NCBI GenBank assembly: GCA_003116995.1
Contig: BDSL01000002.1
Span: 1,882,001-1,946,000, forward strand
Reading direction: 5' to 3'
Length of the DNA stretch: 64,000 nt
Source: Yamagishiella unicocca
Lineage: Eukaryota > Chlorophyta > Chlorophyceae > Chlamydomonadales > Volvocaceae
Shown: one piece after another, positions 21,225 through 31,776 of the stretch
Layout: each line of letters begins with the position of its first letter
Position numbering within the stretch: position 1 is the stretch's first letter
The notes under the pieces: generated by a model
What the model saw: the letters and a program-made list of their open reading frames with translations, nothing else
Databases searched by the model: none
Told to the model about the DNA's origin: nothing
Position numbers and translations under genes: made by a program

Positions 21225-22859
21225 TGTTTCAGGCAGCAGCGGAGCCCAGCCTCGCCCGGTCGCCCAACACCGTTTCGGGCCTTCCCGGCACCAGCAACGA
21301 GTCGCATTAATTGCGTTTAGGGCAGCGGGGTAGGCTGTGGCTCTAAGGCGGAGGCGGAGCCACCGTCTCCTGCGGGGAGCTAGGGCGGAGCGTACCGTCA
21401 CGCAGAATGCAAGGCAATACAAAAAACACCGTTTCCATTGGTCACAGCGCACGCCATTTATACAGTCATTGCAAGAGGAGATGAAAACGGTAACTGGGTC
21501 TTCAATGCGCTGCGTCAATGCGCTGGCAGACAAACTACATTATTGGTTCGAATGACTTTTTCTCTTGGTCATCACTTGCTTTCAGATTCTAGAGTTCTAC
21601 GTTTTAAGCCGTTCGCGCTCCGCGACACTTCATATCGGACCCTGTCTACCCCCGCCTTCTACCTGGCATATGCACTGTGTACCAACACATTGTACATCGC
21701 CATTGCAATGTTTTCGGATTAACCTTTTTAGGCGTTCAGGCTGTTCGCGAGCCCGCAGGTCGTCCCTTTTGCGCGCCTAATCAAACGCGCCTAAGCAAAC
21801 AGTGGTTACGCATGGTACAACGCCCCATCCATATTGATCTTTGCATGTGTTTTATACATTCGAGCATTGCGTTCGTAGCTTCGGTCTCCTCGGGTTGCAT
21901 GCGTCAGCTAGCAATGCTCGCAACGCCTGCACCATGTCTGGGCAGGTCTGGGGATGACCGCCCCAATATCGAGATGATTGCCGCCCACCTGCGCGACCCT
22001 ATCAGCCGAGCAGACGTTGATCTGTGTAGCTAGAAGGAGCACTGCTGGGCAGACACTCATCAACACACGCGTGGGGACTGCGCAAAACCCATTGTTACAG
22101 GCTTTGGCGGGAAGCAACGGGACTACGTCATGGGAGAGACGGAACGGGGCAGCGGTCACGTACGAAGGAGGACGAAGGCAGGCAGGGGAAGCGGAGGGAG
22201 GTCGAGGGAGGCTGCGGAGGCCACGGTTGCCACAGTAAACCCATGCAGGCTAATGTCGCGTCATTTCACCGTCATCGACAAATTACCGTCCAAACCATCA
22301 TTAGTCACTAGCATGTTGGTTCTACTTCGGTTGGGTCGTAGTAAGGCTCGTTTTGGGCCCCATGCCGCATCGCGGTACGAGTGCGGTTGTAGGTCGGTCA
22401 TCCTTTCCCTTACCCTTGGCGGGAACAGAGTGTCGCACAAACAGGCGCGCGGTGGGTGTTTCCAGCCCGCTTATCAGCAGGGCTGTATCTGTTGTCTACC
22501 TGGTATAATAGAAACGACGTTCTGTGCAGTAGGTGTGTGTCGTTCGTGGTTGCTTTGGACGAGTTTCGTATGTTGGGTAAGAGTAGGGCCCTATGTGTCG
22601 AACTTTCGTCACGTGTGTTGGTGCTATGTAAAGGCCGAAAGCGGGCCATAATTGCCGCTTTTCGGCTCCAGACTGTGCACTGTAAAGTCTTGAGCTAGAC
22701 AATAAGCCCCGTGCGAGACTCCTGGAATCGCATGAGAACGATCACCCGCAGCACTCTCGCATCATAATCGAATCGCTGCGCTGGAGCCCGCTGAGAGGTA
22801 GGGGGTCGCGGCCTTGCTTCTCAACTCGTTCCCAGTAGCGCCTGGCCAGTAGTCTTGTC
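21225..22859. other. Intergenic, no gene seen
   Basis: There are no convincing coding frames, no tRNA, and no recognised element between the fold-back repeat and the first LINE. The part next to 22860 could be more decayed LINE sequence. Confidence 0.4.
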
Positions 22860-23020
22860 GGCAGCCGGGGATCTTATCGCCAAAGGCGCACACGGAGTGC
22901 CTCTGTGGTAGGTAGCCCGCCTGTTGCCGGTGGACCGCAGGTCAAGCGAGTCATATCCGCTACCGCGGGCAGTCTCGACAGACTTGCTGCCCGTAAATCA
23001 CCCAAGCCGAAAAAGCGAGT

Positions 23021-24922
23021 ATGTGTCCTGTAGGGGTACGGACTTGCGGACGCGCAAGTCCGTCACGTTTTCGGAATTGTGTCGACGCGCGCACCAACCA
23101 CGCGGGCATTGAGCTGGGGAACGTATGCCGCTCAGAAGGCCTGTGTGTAGTAAATGGGAGGGTTAGAGGTGATGAACGCGGGGCTCTTACGTTCTTGGGC
23201 CCGCAAGGTGGCAGTACGGTGGACCTATTTCTAACTAGTCCTAGTCTGTTTTCTAAGTGTCAGGCTTTATTTGTGTTTGATAATCTGCATAATAGGCTAC
23301 GTACGCGTGGTACGGGCGGGCGTACGTTCAGTGACCACGGACCGGTTAGTCTACAACTGGGCGTGCGGCTGCAACGGCCGGACGGGGAATTACCTCCACG
23401 TCGTCCTCGTAAGCGTCTGGGTTTCAACGTCAGCCAGTGGAGGAAGTATGCAACCTATTTCACTGCAGACGACAGTGCAGTAATGGCAAATCTACAGGAG
23501 ATTACGCAAGGGTTGGATAATGGCTCTGTTTCTAGCACATGTGCGGTAGATCGTATAGGCGAGATTCTGTACGGAGCTATGAAGCAGGCTTTTGGGGTGG
23601 GGCGTGAGTCGCGGCAACCGCGATCGAATCACGCGCCTTGGTGGAATGCGGAATGTGCGCAAAAGCATGCTGCTATGAGTTCTAAGCTAACGGATGCAAA
23701 AGGTCAAGGCAGGTGTTCGGGGGTGTGGCAAGCATACAGGGTCGCGAGGCAGGAGTTCAATAGAGCACGCAGGCGCGCAATGGCGGCTTTTGAGCACGAG
23801 GAATGGCGCGCATTCATTAACAACTGTCGCGGAGACCCTAAGGCGCTATGGCGCAAGCTTTCGGACGGGTCATCGGAGTCGTGCCCTATTACTGATGCAG
23901 ACGCGTGGCGAAGTCATTTCCAGGCGCTGCTCAATGAAAGGCAGCGCCCGCCAGATTATGAGCGTGCAACGGATATACTGGGCTTTGTTAATAGAGTAGA
24001 TAGGCACACGTTACCTTGGTGGCGTGCCTTAGGGGAGGAGGAAGCAGAACTCAGGAGGCGAGCGGCAGATGAGGCGCTCAACACGCCAATTACGGCGGCG
24101 GAAGTTGCAGTGGTTTTGGAGAAGCTACCGAATGGCAAGTCGAGCGGTCCTGAGAAAGTGTGCGGCGAGTGCTACCGATACGCTCGGAAGCTTCGCAGTG
24201 GCAGCGAGGATCGGAGCCCAGAAATTAACAGGCTTGTCCCGGTTGTGACGGTGCTAATGGAGCATATTCGCGCTACGGGTGATTACCCTGCACAGTTTAC
24301 TGTGTCGGATCTAGTCCCGGTGTATAAGGGGAATGGGAAGGACATGTTAGAGTGCAGTAATTACAGAGGGATCGCGGTGGGCGGAGTGCTTGCCAAATGT
24401 TACGCTTCAGTTCTGGAACGGCGTCTTTCAAAATTCGCCGAATCTGAATTTGCAGCAAGACCGGTCCGACACTGGTGTCAAGCGGGTTTTCGTCGGGGTT
24501 TGGGCACACAACATCATCTTTTCGCGCTTCGTCATTTTATAGCTCGTTACGCTAGGCCGGGGCAACACGGGCTTTTAGTCTGCCAGATCGATTTCGAGAA
24601 GGCTTTTGATCGTGTGGACCGAAATTTGTTGTGGGCTCGGCTAAGGGAACGGGGTCTTTCTGGGCAAATGCTGTCTGCTATTAGGCGTTGTTATGATAAG
24701 GTGCAATTGCGCGTGAAAGTCAACGGGAAGAGAGGTGAGCGGTTTGAATCAGTGCAGGGGGTAAAGCAGGGATGCCCGCTAAGCCCAGCCCAGCCAGACG
24801 GTACCAGTCAAAGAGCGCGCAAAATATCTTGGACTGCGATATGGATCAGGTTTTTCGTTCGACTCGTGCCGAATGGAGCTATGCGATGTGGGTCGCAGGG
24901 GAGTTTTTGCTTTAATGCGTAA
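23021..24922 (+). pseudogene. LINE ORF fragment: endonuclease C-half plus N-part of RT
   Basis: This open frame holds the end of the endonuclease domain, the linker and the first half of the reverse transcriptase. Its last ~45 residues after LSP are out-of-frame sequence created by the internal deletion. The ATG at 23021 is merely the first Met in the open part; the true start was further 5' and is lost. Confidence 0.85.
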
Positions 24923-26081
24923 GTTAGAATTAAATCGCGTATGGGCACCCGATCTTATGCTACGCTGTTTTGACGCCCAAATAAGGCCTTTATTATCGTA
25001 CGGAGGGGAGGTATGGGGACCAGACGCTATTTGGGAAGTTTTAGGAACTAAGGGTAGACAGCGGGTTAGGGAGTGGCAAAGATGGAACCAGCGGGGAGGG
25101 TCAGGAGCGACGGGGGAGAATGCGGCGCTGCTTGGCAGATGGGGAAAATGGGTTCGAAGCACAGGTCGTGCGGCAGGTGTATTTGAAAGAGCTCTGGCGG
25201 ATCCAATGGTCGAGGTACAGAAGATCTTTTTGCGCAGGGTAGTTGGCGCTAGTTTGCCTCCGAACAGGCAACTCTTCGCAGAGTCCTCTCAACTGCCTTT
25301 GCATCACTTTTGGGCACAGCAAGTGTTTGGTTTTTGGAAGCGCCTGAGTAAGCAGCCCTCGACGCTCGCACAGGCAGTCTTAGAGGAGGATATTTTTGCA
25401 TGGTTGGAATCGGATCGCTCGTCAAGCGAGCATGAATATTTCTGGGCTGGTAAGGTGCTGCGGATTCTTGGAGCACTTGGGTACGACTATCGCCAACATG
25501 TGAGCGCAACGTTGAGTAATGAGGACAAAGCCAAGGCAATAGCCGCGTTGGAAATCCCGTTTGACAAGGTGCTAGAGGAGTTCAGGCGGCGTTTGCTGCT
25601 CGATTGGAACTCGAGTGATATTGATATGGATCCGCGGGTTTTTCCCGAATTTGCAGCAGGAGACAGTGATCGCGGGAAGCCGGGCGTAACAATGTGTCGC
25701 TACTCGAATTGGATGGGCGTTGCATATGCCCCCGACGCGCATACAAAGAAGCTCGATCACCTTCGCGCGTGTATGCCTCGGAAGCATCACACGGCGCTGA
25801 TGCGTTTTCGTCTCGGCTGTTGGGATCTCGACGTAAGTCGTTTTGCACGTCGGCCGCGTAAGCCACGTGTTGAGAGAACGTGCCGAGTGTGCCGCGGGGA
25901 TATGGTAGAAGACGAGTTTCATGTTCTTATGGAGTGTCCCGTGTATGAGCCCCTCAGACGAGCTGTAGATTTTCCTACTGGACAGGATATGCAAGTGGTG
26001 ATGACTACGTGGGATCAGGTGAAACTAGGCAACCTTTTGGCTCAGATACAGAGGGCGCGGACAGAGTCATTAAGGGAATAA
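24873..26081 (+). pseudogene. LINE ORF fragment: RT C-terminus and zinc finger
   Basis: This is the continuation of the copy A coding region in another frame after the deletion. It begins in the MELCDVGRRG segment shared with copy B and ends with the cysteine/histidine finger. It is about 97 percent like copy B at protein level by eye, so the two copies are recent relatives. Confidence 0.85.
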
Positions 26082-26150
26082 TCCCGATTTTCTAGTATTA
26101 GTTCTTGAAGTGCGCCCTTTGACGGATGTCCGTTATGGGGGGACGCATGC

Positions 26151-26168
26151 TACTGGCGCGAGCCAGTA
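26151..26168 (+). promoter_or_regulatory. GNRA-capped hairpin in LINE 3' UTR (copy A)
   Basis: TACTGGC-GCGA-GCCAGTA forms a perfect 7-bp stem with a GCGA (GNRA-class) tetraloop, followed within 12 nt by TGTAA. The same 18 nt occur in copy B. LINE reverse transcriptases often recognise a 3' stem-loop, so this may be the template-recognition element. Confidence 0.65.
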
Positions 26169-26250
26169 CGACATGTAATAAATCGTAAATCGTAATCGCA
26201 AGCCCGTTGCGTTTTTGAGCTCAGTGCTGTTGGTTAAAGTTCATTACAGG

Positions 26251-26430
26251 TTGGTCACGCCAGCCTTGGTCGCGTCACGCGCGATCGGAAAGCACGGCGA
26301 GTCCCGCTCTGCCGGCAATTGGAATAGTTGCGGGATTGGTCACGCCAGCCCCAGGCCGTGTCACGGACGACCTTTCTGTTTCCGATAGATTGGTCACGCA
26401 GCTCCGTCTTCGGTAGGATTGGTTACGCCA
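26251..26430 (+). repeat. Four spaced copies of TTGGTCACGC
   Basis: TTGGTCACGC starts at 26251, 26336 and 26390, with a one-base variant at 26419. Most copies are followed by CAG. The spacing is 85, 54 and 29 bp. Clustered short direct repeats of this kind suit protein-binding sites in a retroelement promoter, but there is no direct proof. Confidence 0.5.
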
Positions 26431-27003
26431 GTCCGCTGTGTTCGATCATACCGTACATTCATGTTTGTTTTTGTCGTAGCCTGCCTACTGCTCGCGGAGT
26501 CGAATCGAGACATGTTCTAAGTAGTTGATCGAGACGCTTCCTTCCTAACGCGTGTTCCGGCCCTTTAATATCCGCTTGCAGTGTTTCATTACTCTGCGCG
26601 ACAATCCTCGGCTGAATACGCGTCTTGTCACTTACACGCAGAAGACTCAGCTCTCCTGCATCGTGAGCCCAGCGGGTATCACACCGTTCGGGTTCAGCGC
26701 CACAAGTTTCCGACTGGGGCATTCTCGCCTCGCGGCAGTTCGCTGGTCCGTGGCTTGCATAGGTCTGGCCCATCGCGCAACACCGGCTCCATTCAGTCGC
26801 GTTTCCAGCCATATCGGTGCCGTTGGGCACCGCAAGCAGCGCACACAGCGGGCGCGCCACTAGGGCCGTCCCCAGGATTTTTCGCGAGTGCTCCAGTTTA
26901 CGGGGTGAGTCACCCTCGGCCGGTAGGGCCAGGGTTTGGCGCTAACGTAGGGTAACGTTGCCCTTGCGACTTCGTAGGGGGAAGGGCCCCCACGGAGATA
27001 GAC

Positions 27004-27420
27004 AGCGCGATAGGAATAGCGGTAGAACAGCGCCTTGCCGAGGACTTCCCCAGGCTGGTAGAGCAGCGCCTTGCCGAGGACTTCCCCGGGCTGGTAGAAG
27101 CAGAGGTAGAGGAGCGCCTAGCCCGCATAGTGCCCCCTATCGTAGAGCGGGAGGTGCAGCAGCGGGTTGTGCAGGAACTAGAGCGGCGCCTGGATTCGCT
27201 ATTCAGGCACGTGAGCAGCGAAGCCGTTGAGGTGCAGTTCACCTCTCCTGGCGGCAGGCGGCTAGTTAGGAGGTTAGCATTCGTGGCAAGGGAACTGCGT
27301 GAGGGGTACAACGAGGGCTACGCCCCGGTGAGACTCCAGTTAGGCCCCAGGCGCTCCCTGACGCTGTCGGTCGTGTCTGCAGGCTATCCGATAGAGTTGG
27401 CAGACATGATGCAGCAGTAG
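27004..27420 (+). CDS. Coiled-coil ORF of the retroelement, start unclear
   Basis: An open frame with no upstream ATG encodes a charged, heptad-like protein. A 36-bp unit (27022-27057, then 27058-27093) is tandemly duplicated and encodes VEQRLAEDFPRL twice with one change. It continues through a Glu/Arg-rich helix (VEREVQQRVVQELERRL) and ends at 27420. It may be a 5' exon or a separate small structural protein of the element. No homology was recognised. Confidence 0.4.
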   Translation, partial: SAIGIAVEQRLAEDFPRLVEQRLAEDFPGLVEAEVEERLARIVPPIVEREVQQRVVQELERRLDSLFRHVSSEAVEVQFTSPGGRRLVRRLAFVARELREGYNEGYAPVRLQLGPRRSLTLSVVSAGYPIELADMMQQ

Positions 27421-27492
27421 CCTTGCTAAACGTTGCGTTTTACTAACACTTGTGTGCAGCGTGGTTTAGCCTTACTCCTGTAACAACTGACG

Positions 27493-27786
27493 GTGGATCC
27501 CAGCTCCCTGCCTCCTGCTCAAGGCCCAGACGGCCTGCGTAGGAATCCCTCCAGGTCCGGCACCGCCCCAACACTCCGTTCCAACCAGGAGCGGGATCAA
27601 CGGGAGGTCAGCTCGGCTGTGGCCAGGGGCAGAGGCGTAACAGGTGCAGTACCTGGGGCACGGGGCACCAGTCCTCCATCATTAACAAATAATAATAGCC
27701 TAAACGGCCTTCCTCCAGCAGGAGGTCCCGAACAGGAGTTAGTTCGGCGTCCAAACGAACTTCTGGGTCAGGCGGGGCTGTCGTAG
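27493..27786 (+). CDS. Short Pro/Gly-rich ORF before Gag
   Basis: A 97-codon open frame begins with GTG, not ATG, and ends at 27786. From about 27697 the Gag frame is also open in parallel, without a Met until 27912. The two frames may once have been one reading frame broken by a small indel, or be joined by an intron; TACTAAC...GTGTGCAG at 27440-27460 looks like a branch point and acceptor. Function unknown. Confidence 0.3.
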   Translation: MDPSSLPPAQGPDGLRRNPSRSGTAPTLRSNQERDQREVSSAVARGRGVTGAVPGARGTSPPSLTNNNSLNGLPPAGGPEQELVRRPNELLGQAGLS

Positions 27787-27911
27787 AGAAAGGCACGAAC
27801 CCACCCTCGTGGCAGCAGCTCCTATCTCACCTGCACCAGCCGCGCGGCACACCTAGGCCTGCGGTCAACGCGGAATCGAACCCTAGCGTGTATTCAGACT
27901 CCGACGACGAT

Positions 27912-30740
27912 ATGGCAGCCTCAAGCAAGTACCCCACCATGGCTGAGTTCAAGCACACCGAGTTGGACCCGTTTCTCACGGCGATGTTGCAGCTTGGGTT
28001 AAACGAGCCGGCTAGGAAAGGGGTGCTCACAGTAGAGGGCTTAAAACTGTTCTTGGACGCGCTCCCCGTGCGCGGCTCGGACTTTCGCCGCTGGTATGAC
28101 GGGGTTAAGGATACGTTAGTAGCGGCGGCGGCGGCCCACCACCAGGTGGCCGTGCCAGGGGCACCAGGACCAGCCGCGGCGGGGCAGCCCGCCCTGACCG
28201 CGACACAGTTGTTTGATTATTATGAACACTTGCTTATACAGTACTTCAAAGCCGCGCAACTGGGGGAGTACCAGCGGGAGTTGTCGTCGGCGGTTCAGGG
28301 CAACCGCTCGCCAAAGATGTTCAAGGACCAGCTCCTAGAGCTAGAGCGCAAACTCCCGGGGCATGTGGGGAACTTCCAGGTCGCGGAGCGGTTCGTTCAG
28401 GGGCTGCACCCCAAATTGCGAGAGGCGGTTCAGAGGCAGTTGACCATGGTCAGTAAGGAGCAGTGGTACGCGCGGTTGAACCAGACCGCATCCGAAGCGG
28501 AGGTCGGCTGGAACAACCTCTCAGACGAAGAGCGACAGCCGGTTGAGAAGCCGGCCAAGAAGGGGACGGGGGATAGCGCGCCAACTCCCAAATCCCAGGG
28601 CAGGTACTACTGCGCACACCATGGGTACAACATGTCGCACGACACCGCTAGCTGCAACGCCCTCCGCAGCAGCGCGAAAGAGTCGGCACTTGCGACCCTG
28701 GGGCTAGACGGGGCCGCGTTCGAGCAGCTTATCGCCCTAGCCACGCAGGCGTTGGGCCAGGTAGATGCGGGGGCACGGGCAGGAGGAGGACCAGTACCGT
28801 ATCTGGACGGCGGGCCCAGTCGGCCCCAGCGTCCCGGGGGATCCGGCATGGGGGACAGGGGCTGGGAGGGTGGCTCCAGCTCCGGTGGCGGCCGGGGTGG
28901 CCCAAGGTGCACGTACTGCGGCGACTCGCGGCACTCCGAGGACCGCTGCTTCATCAAATACCCCGAGCTGGCCCCTCCCGGATACGTAGCCCGCAACGGA
29001 GCATTGCAGGCGATGTTTGAGGCAAACAAGGCCAAGCTGGTGGCACACGGAGGCGCGGCTTCACGCGGCAGTCCACCGCGCAACCAACCGGCGCGTGGCG
29101 CGGTAGCTGCGGCGATTGCGGCGCTTTCCCAAGTGCACGACGACTTCGCGGAGGACGACCCGCCGAGCGTGGCATCCTTCGCAACCGTCGGCATCACCCA
29201 TTGCGGCGAGATCAGAGGTGAGCCGGGACGGTCTTCCACTGGGGGGGGGATCGTGCACCACGTCAACTGCATGCTTAAGCGCATAGAAGCGTGCCCTGCC
29301 CCTGTGCCAGCAATGGAAGGCGCGCATAGCCAGCCTGAGTGCACGGCGTGCGCCACCACGCGCTCGCAGCCCGTGCCGAAATCTTTCGTGCCCGCACAGC
29401 TGAACACCCACACATACCCGCCTCCGCTGCCTCCGGGAAGAGGTGCAGGGCGGTCGGGGCGCTGCCAGCAACTCAGGCGGCCGTCCGACGATGCCTTGCG
29501 GAACATGACGTTAGGTGAACTGTTTGCTGTGTTGCAAGGCCCTCTCCCCCCCCTGGGCATGGCTGAACAAGCTGAGCACCCGGCCCTACCCAGCAGTATT
29601 GCAGCTACGCAGGAAAGCCACGCTTCACAGCACATCGCCACCTCGACGGGGACGGTTGCGGCAGCCCAGCCGCAAGCTGTGCAGGACCCCGTCGTTGGCG
29701 CGGCATTATCTTCCACCTCGCACGCAACTGGCGTGGCCTACTTCAAGGGTAAAGGATTCGAGTACGAGGTGAGTGGGGTCAAGGGCAAAACCCCGCGCAC
29801 CTTGGCCGAAATGAGCGCAAGCGAGAGGGAGGACGCTTTGCATAAAAACCCGGCGGCCGCCCGCTACCTTAGCGAGCCAAAGGGAATGTATTATTACGAG
29901 GAGGGGGCGTGCGTATTGGGCGTGGAGGGACGCCGCGATGCTTCACTGGTCGCGCTGCGCGACTTCGCCGCCACTGTCAACGTCATGCCCGCCAACATTG
30001 CTGAGGCCCTCGGCCTCCGCATCGTGCCCACGTCAACGCTCCTGAGCACGTCGCTCGAGCTCAAGGGATCTGTACGGGGAGAGTTGGATCGCAGCGGGGT
30101 TAGGTTCGTGCTCCTCCCAGGCACTCCGCACACCAGCGCGCTCCCACTCGCGCAGACCCTAGTCGTGGACGTGGAGCCGGACTTGTTCCAGCTCCTCGTG
30201 GGCAATGCGCAGGCGGCTCTGCTTGGCGACGGCATCCATTCTTACCCGTCGCCCAGCCTTCACTTCTACCCAAATCTGGTCGAATCGCCCGAATACATTG
30301 TCACAATGCCCATGCGGCCGTTCCCTAACCACTCTTCCTCCTTCAAAGCCGCATGCGCAGTAGCGTGCACCTCCGCCAGCTCTTCTCCATCCGGCCCTGA
30401 GCTGGGGGGGGAAGCTGTGCCCGCTAAGCCCGCTCCTGCCAGCCTCATGCATTTTACCCAGCCGACCGCAGGGCCCCCACCAGTGGCGCCCAAGGTACCA
30501 CAGTCAAGGGCGGATAACGACATGGTGGCGGGCATGGTGGCTCATGCTCTCACTGCTTCTTTCGGTGATCTGGGGGTTGGGCAAGGCATTCGTGCGGTGC
30601 GTGGGCGCGTGGGCATGGACCACCAGCGAACAGCTGGTGTCGCGCATGAACGGCGGGGTGCATTCGGCCATGAACCGTGTAGTGAACGATGCACGCGTCG
30701 CCACACAGCGGCTGCAACCACTGCCGCCCAAGGAGCCTAA
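27912..30740 (+). CDS. Gag-like polyprotein with zinc fingers and protease-like region
   Basis: The first ATG is at 27912 and the frame runs 942 codons to 30740. The N-terminal ~220 residues are helical and capsid-like (QLGEYQRELSSAVQ, VAERFVQGLHPKLREAVQR). A Cys/His motif CAHHGYNMSHDTASC follows near residue 233, and a canonical retroviral-type knuckle CTYCGDSRHSEDRC (C-x2-C-x4-H-x4-C) near 335. After a Pro/Ala-rich linker, residues about 676-780 resemble a retropepsin: ALRDFAATVNVMPANIAEALGL, then a strand-rich part ending near LLVGNAQAALLGDGI. The catalytic D-[ST]-G is replaced by D-F-A, so activity is doubtful. The last ~65 residues look like out-of-frame sequence, which suggests a frameshift near 30530 where the next ORF starts. 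Confidence 0.7.
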   Translation: MAASSKYPTMAEFKHTELDPFLTAMLQLGLNEPARKGVLTVEGLKLFLDALPVRGSDFRRWYDGVKDTLVAAAAAHHQVAVPGAPGPAAAGQPALTATQLFDYYEHLLIQYFKAAQLGEYQRELSSAVQGNRSPKMFKDQLLELERKLPGHVGNFQVAERFVQGLHPKLREAVQRQLTMVSKEQWYARLNQTASEAEVGWNNLSDEERQPVEKPAKKGTGDSAPTPKSQGRYYCAHHGYNMSHDTASCNALRSSAKESALATLGLDGAAFEQLIALATQALGQVDAGARAGGGPVPYLDGGPSRPQRPGGSGMGDRGWEGGSSSGGGRGGPRCTYCGDSRHSEDRCFIKYPELAPPGYVARNGALQAMFEANKAKLVAHGGAASRGSPPRNQPARGAVAAAIAALSQVHDDFAEDDPPSVASFATVGITHCGEIRGEPGRSSTGGGIVHHVNCMLKRIEACPAPVPAMEGAHSQPECTACATTRSQPVPKSFVPAQLNTHTYPPPLPPGRGAGRSGRCQQLRRPSDDALRNMTLGELFAVLQGPLPPLGMAEQAEHPALPSSIAATQESHASQHIATSTGTVAAAQPQAVQDPVVGAALSSTSHATGVAYFKGKGFEYEVSGVKGKTPRTLAEMSASEREDALHKNPAAARYLSEPKGMYYYEEGACVLGVEGRRDASLVALRDFAATVNVMPANIAEALGLRIVPTSTLLSTSLELKGSVRGELDRSGVRFVLLPGTPHTSALPLAQTLVVDVEPDLFQLLVGNAQAALLGDGIHSYPSPSLHFYPNLVESPEYIVTMPMRPFPNHSSSFKAACAVACTSASSSPSGPELGGEAVPAKPAPASLMHFTQPTAGPPPVAPKVPQSRADNDMVAGMVAHALTASFGDLGVGQGIRAVRGRVGMDHQRTAGVAHERRGAFGHEPCSERCTRRHTAAATTAAQGA

Positions 30741-31437
30741 GTTCCGAACGGGCAAGCGCAAGCGTCCGTGGCAGCAGATACCGGTAGGGCGCTTTGCACG
30801 ATCGGCATCTCCGAGTCGCACCTGGTGGCACTTGGCTTCTTTCGGTCTCGTTGTGTCGCTATTGTTCACTTTTGCCGCAGGCGCCGGCATCATACCAGGG
30901 GCCCTGTGGCGGAACGACTTCGCGTTTGTTCCCTCCAACATTATCACCACCGGCGGTGTCATCCTACAGCACTCCGGAGGAGCCGCGTTCCCTCACGCGC
31001 CGCTGGACCCGGGCTACGATCCTTGGGCCCCGAGTGACCCATGCGATTGCAGCAGCTGGCGGACGCGAGGGCACGCGGTGGCGGTAACCAGCGTGGGCTC
31101 TTTCACGGCAGAGGGCATGTTGGTGGCAACCGCCTACAAGCGCTATGAGAAGGACGCAGATGTTGGGTGGATGTGGGGAAACAGTTATTTGTTTGACGAC
31201 AGTTCGTTTACTACTCAGGAGACCGTGCGTGACCGAAAAGGGGAAGCGTTCGCGTATAGCATCGTTCTATCAGTCCGTTCGGCAGCAGAAGGCAGGGTTG
31301 GAATCTGTTTTCCTTTCACGGGTGCATCGCTGGATCTCGGCGGCGCTGAAGAGGGCGGAAAGTTTTCGTCGTGGCCCGCGTGCCGGTATCTCAAAAAGGC
31401 TGATGGATTCAGGAGGGGATGGTTGAAAGCGTTGTAG
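30544..31437 (+). CDS. Overlapping membrane-protein ORF of the retroelement
   Basis: The ATG at 30544 opens a 297-residue frame in +1 relative to Gag, overlapping it by 197 nt. It has a hydrophobic N terminus (MLSLLLSVIWGLGKAFVRC), a basic stretch (KEPKFRTGKRKRPW) and a second membrane segment (LASFGLVVSLLFTFAAGAGI), then a ~180-residue domain. No family was recognised. The position after Gag recalls an envelope-type or accessory ORF, but sequence alone does not show it. It could equally be the in-frame continuation of the Gag polyprotein after a frameshift. Confidence 0.5.
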   Translation: MLSLLLSVIWGLGKAFVRCVGAWAWTTSEQLVSRMNGGVHSAMNRVVNDARVATQRLQPLPPKEPKFRTGKRKRPWQQIPVGRFARSASPSRTWWHLASFGLVVSLLFTFAAGAGIIPGALWRNDFAFVPSNIITTGGVILQHSGGAAFPHAPLDPGYDPWAPSDPCDCSSWRTRGHAVAVTSVGSFTAEGMLVATAYKRYEKDADVGWMWGNSYLFDDSSFTTQETVRDRKGEAFAYSIVLSVRSAAEGRVGICFPFTGASLDLGGAEEGGKFSSWPACRYLKKADGFRRGWLKAL

Positions 31438-31643
31438 AAGGAAGGGCGACTGTTGATGCTTCGGTGTCCGCTTGTCAGTGAGGGGGCGTTCCTGTGGCTA
31501 ATCGTGTTTGCGTCGCCAATAATCAAGCAGTTGGTAGTGAAGAAGCCCGATTTTGTGCAGGACATTTTCTAGCATCGTTGCTGCAGTTCGCGATCTTCCA
31601 GCGCACTACCGCCTCTTATGGCGTTGCCCGCTGGGGGGGGGAG

Positions 31644-31776
31644 TGTTCACCCGTCACATAGTTTGTTAATTGTGCAGCTCTCTCGTGTGACAGCTGTCGC
31701 GTCACACCTAGGCCTGCGGTCAACGCGTGTTCACCCGTCACATAGTTTGTTCATTGTGCAGCTCTCTCGTGTGACA
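31644..31776 (+). repeat. Two 49-bp direct repeats around a 25-bp copy of gag leader
   Basis: Two near-identical 49-bp units (31644-31692 and 31728-31776) start TGTTCACC and end TGTGACA. Between them is a 25-bp stretch (31703-31727, CACACCTAGGCCTGCGGTCA...) identical to 27848-27872 just upstream of the gag ATG. A G-run precedes the first unit. They may be LTR-end or 3'-terminal repeats. Confidence 0.75.

Larger units (their letters stand above)
22860..26199 (+). mobile_element. LINE (non-LTR retrotransposon) copy A, 5'-degraded, RT core deleted
   Basis: The remnant runs from a decayed endonuclease to a microsatellite-like tail. From about 23090 the frame shows the C-terminal half of an APE-type endonuclease (LCVVNGRVRGDERG, FSDHGPVSLQ). 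Reverse transcriptase follows with the regions KLPNGKSSGPEKV, IDFEKAFDRVDR and VKQGCPLSP. At about 24787 the copy lacks some 300 bp present in copy B, including the catalytic YADD box, and the frame is shifted. The rest continues in frame at 24873-26081 (thumb-like region, then a terminal C-x2-C...H...C finger, CRVCRGDMVEDEFHVLMEC) to a stop at 26079-26081. The 3' UTR of ~110 bp has a hairpin, TGTAA and an AATCGTAA-type tail. This copy cannot code for active RT. Confidence 0.9.

Noticed and set aside
31644..31776. A definite 3' LTR
   Set aside because: The TG...CA repeats and the G-run fit, but I found no matching 5' LTR or primer-binding site near 26200-27000.
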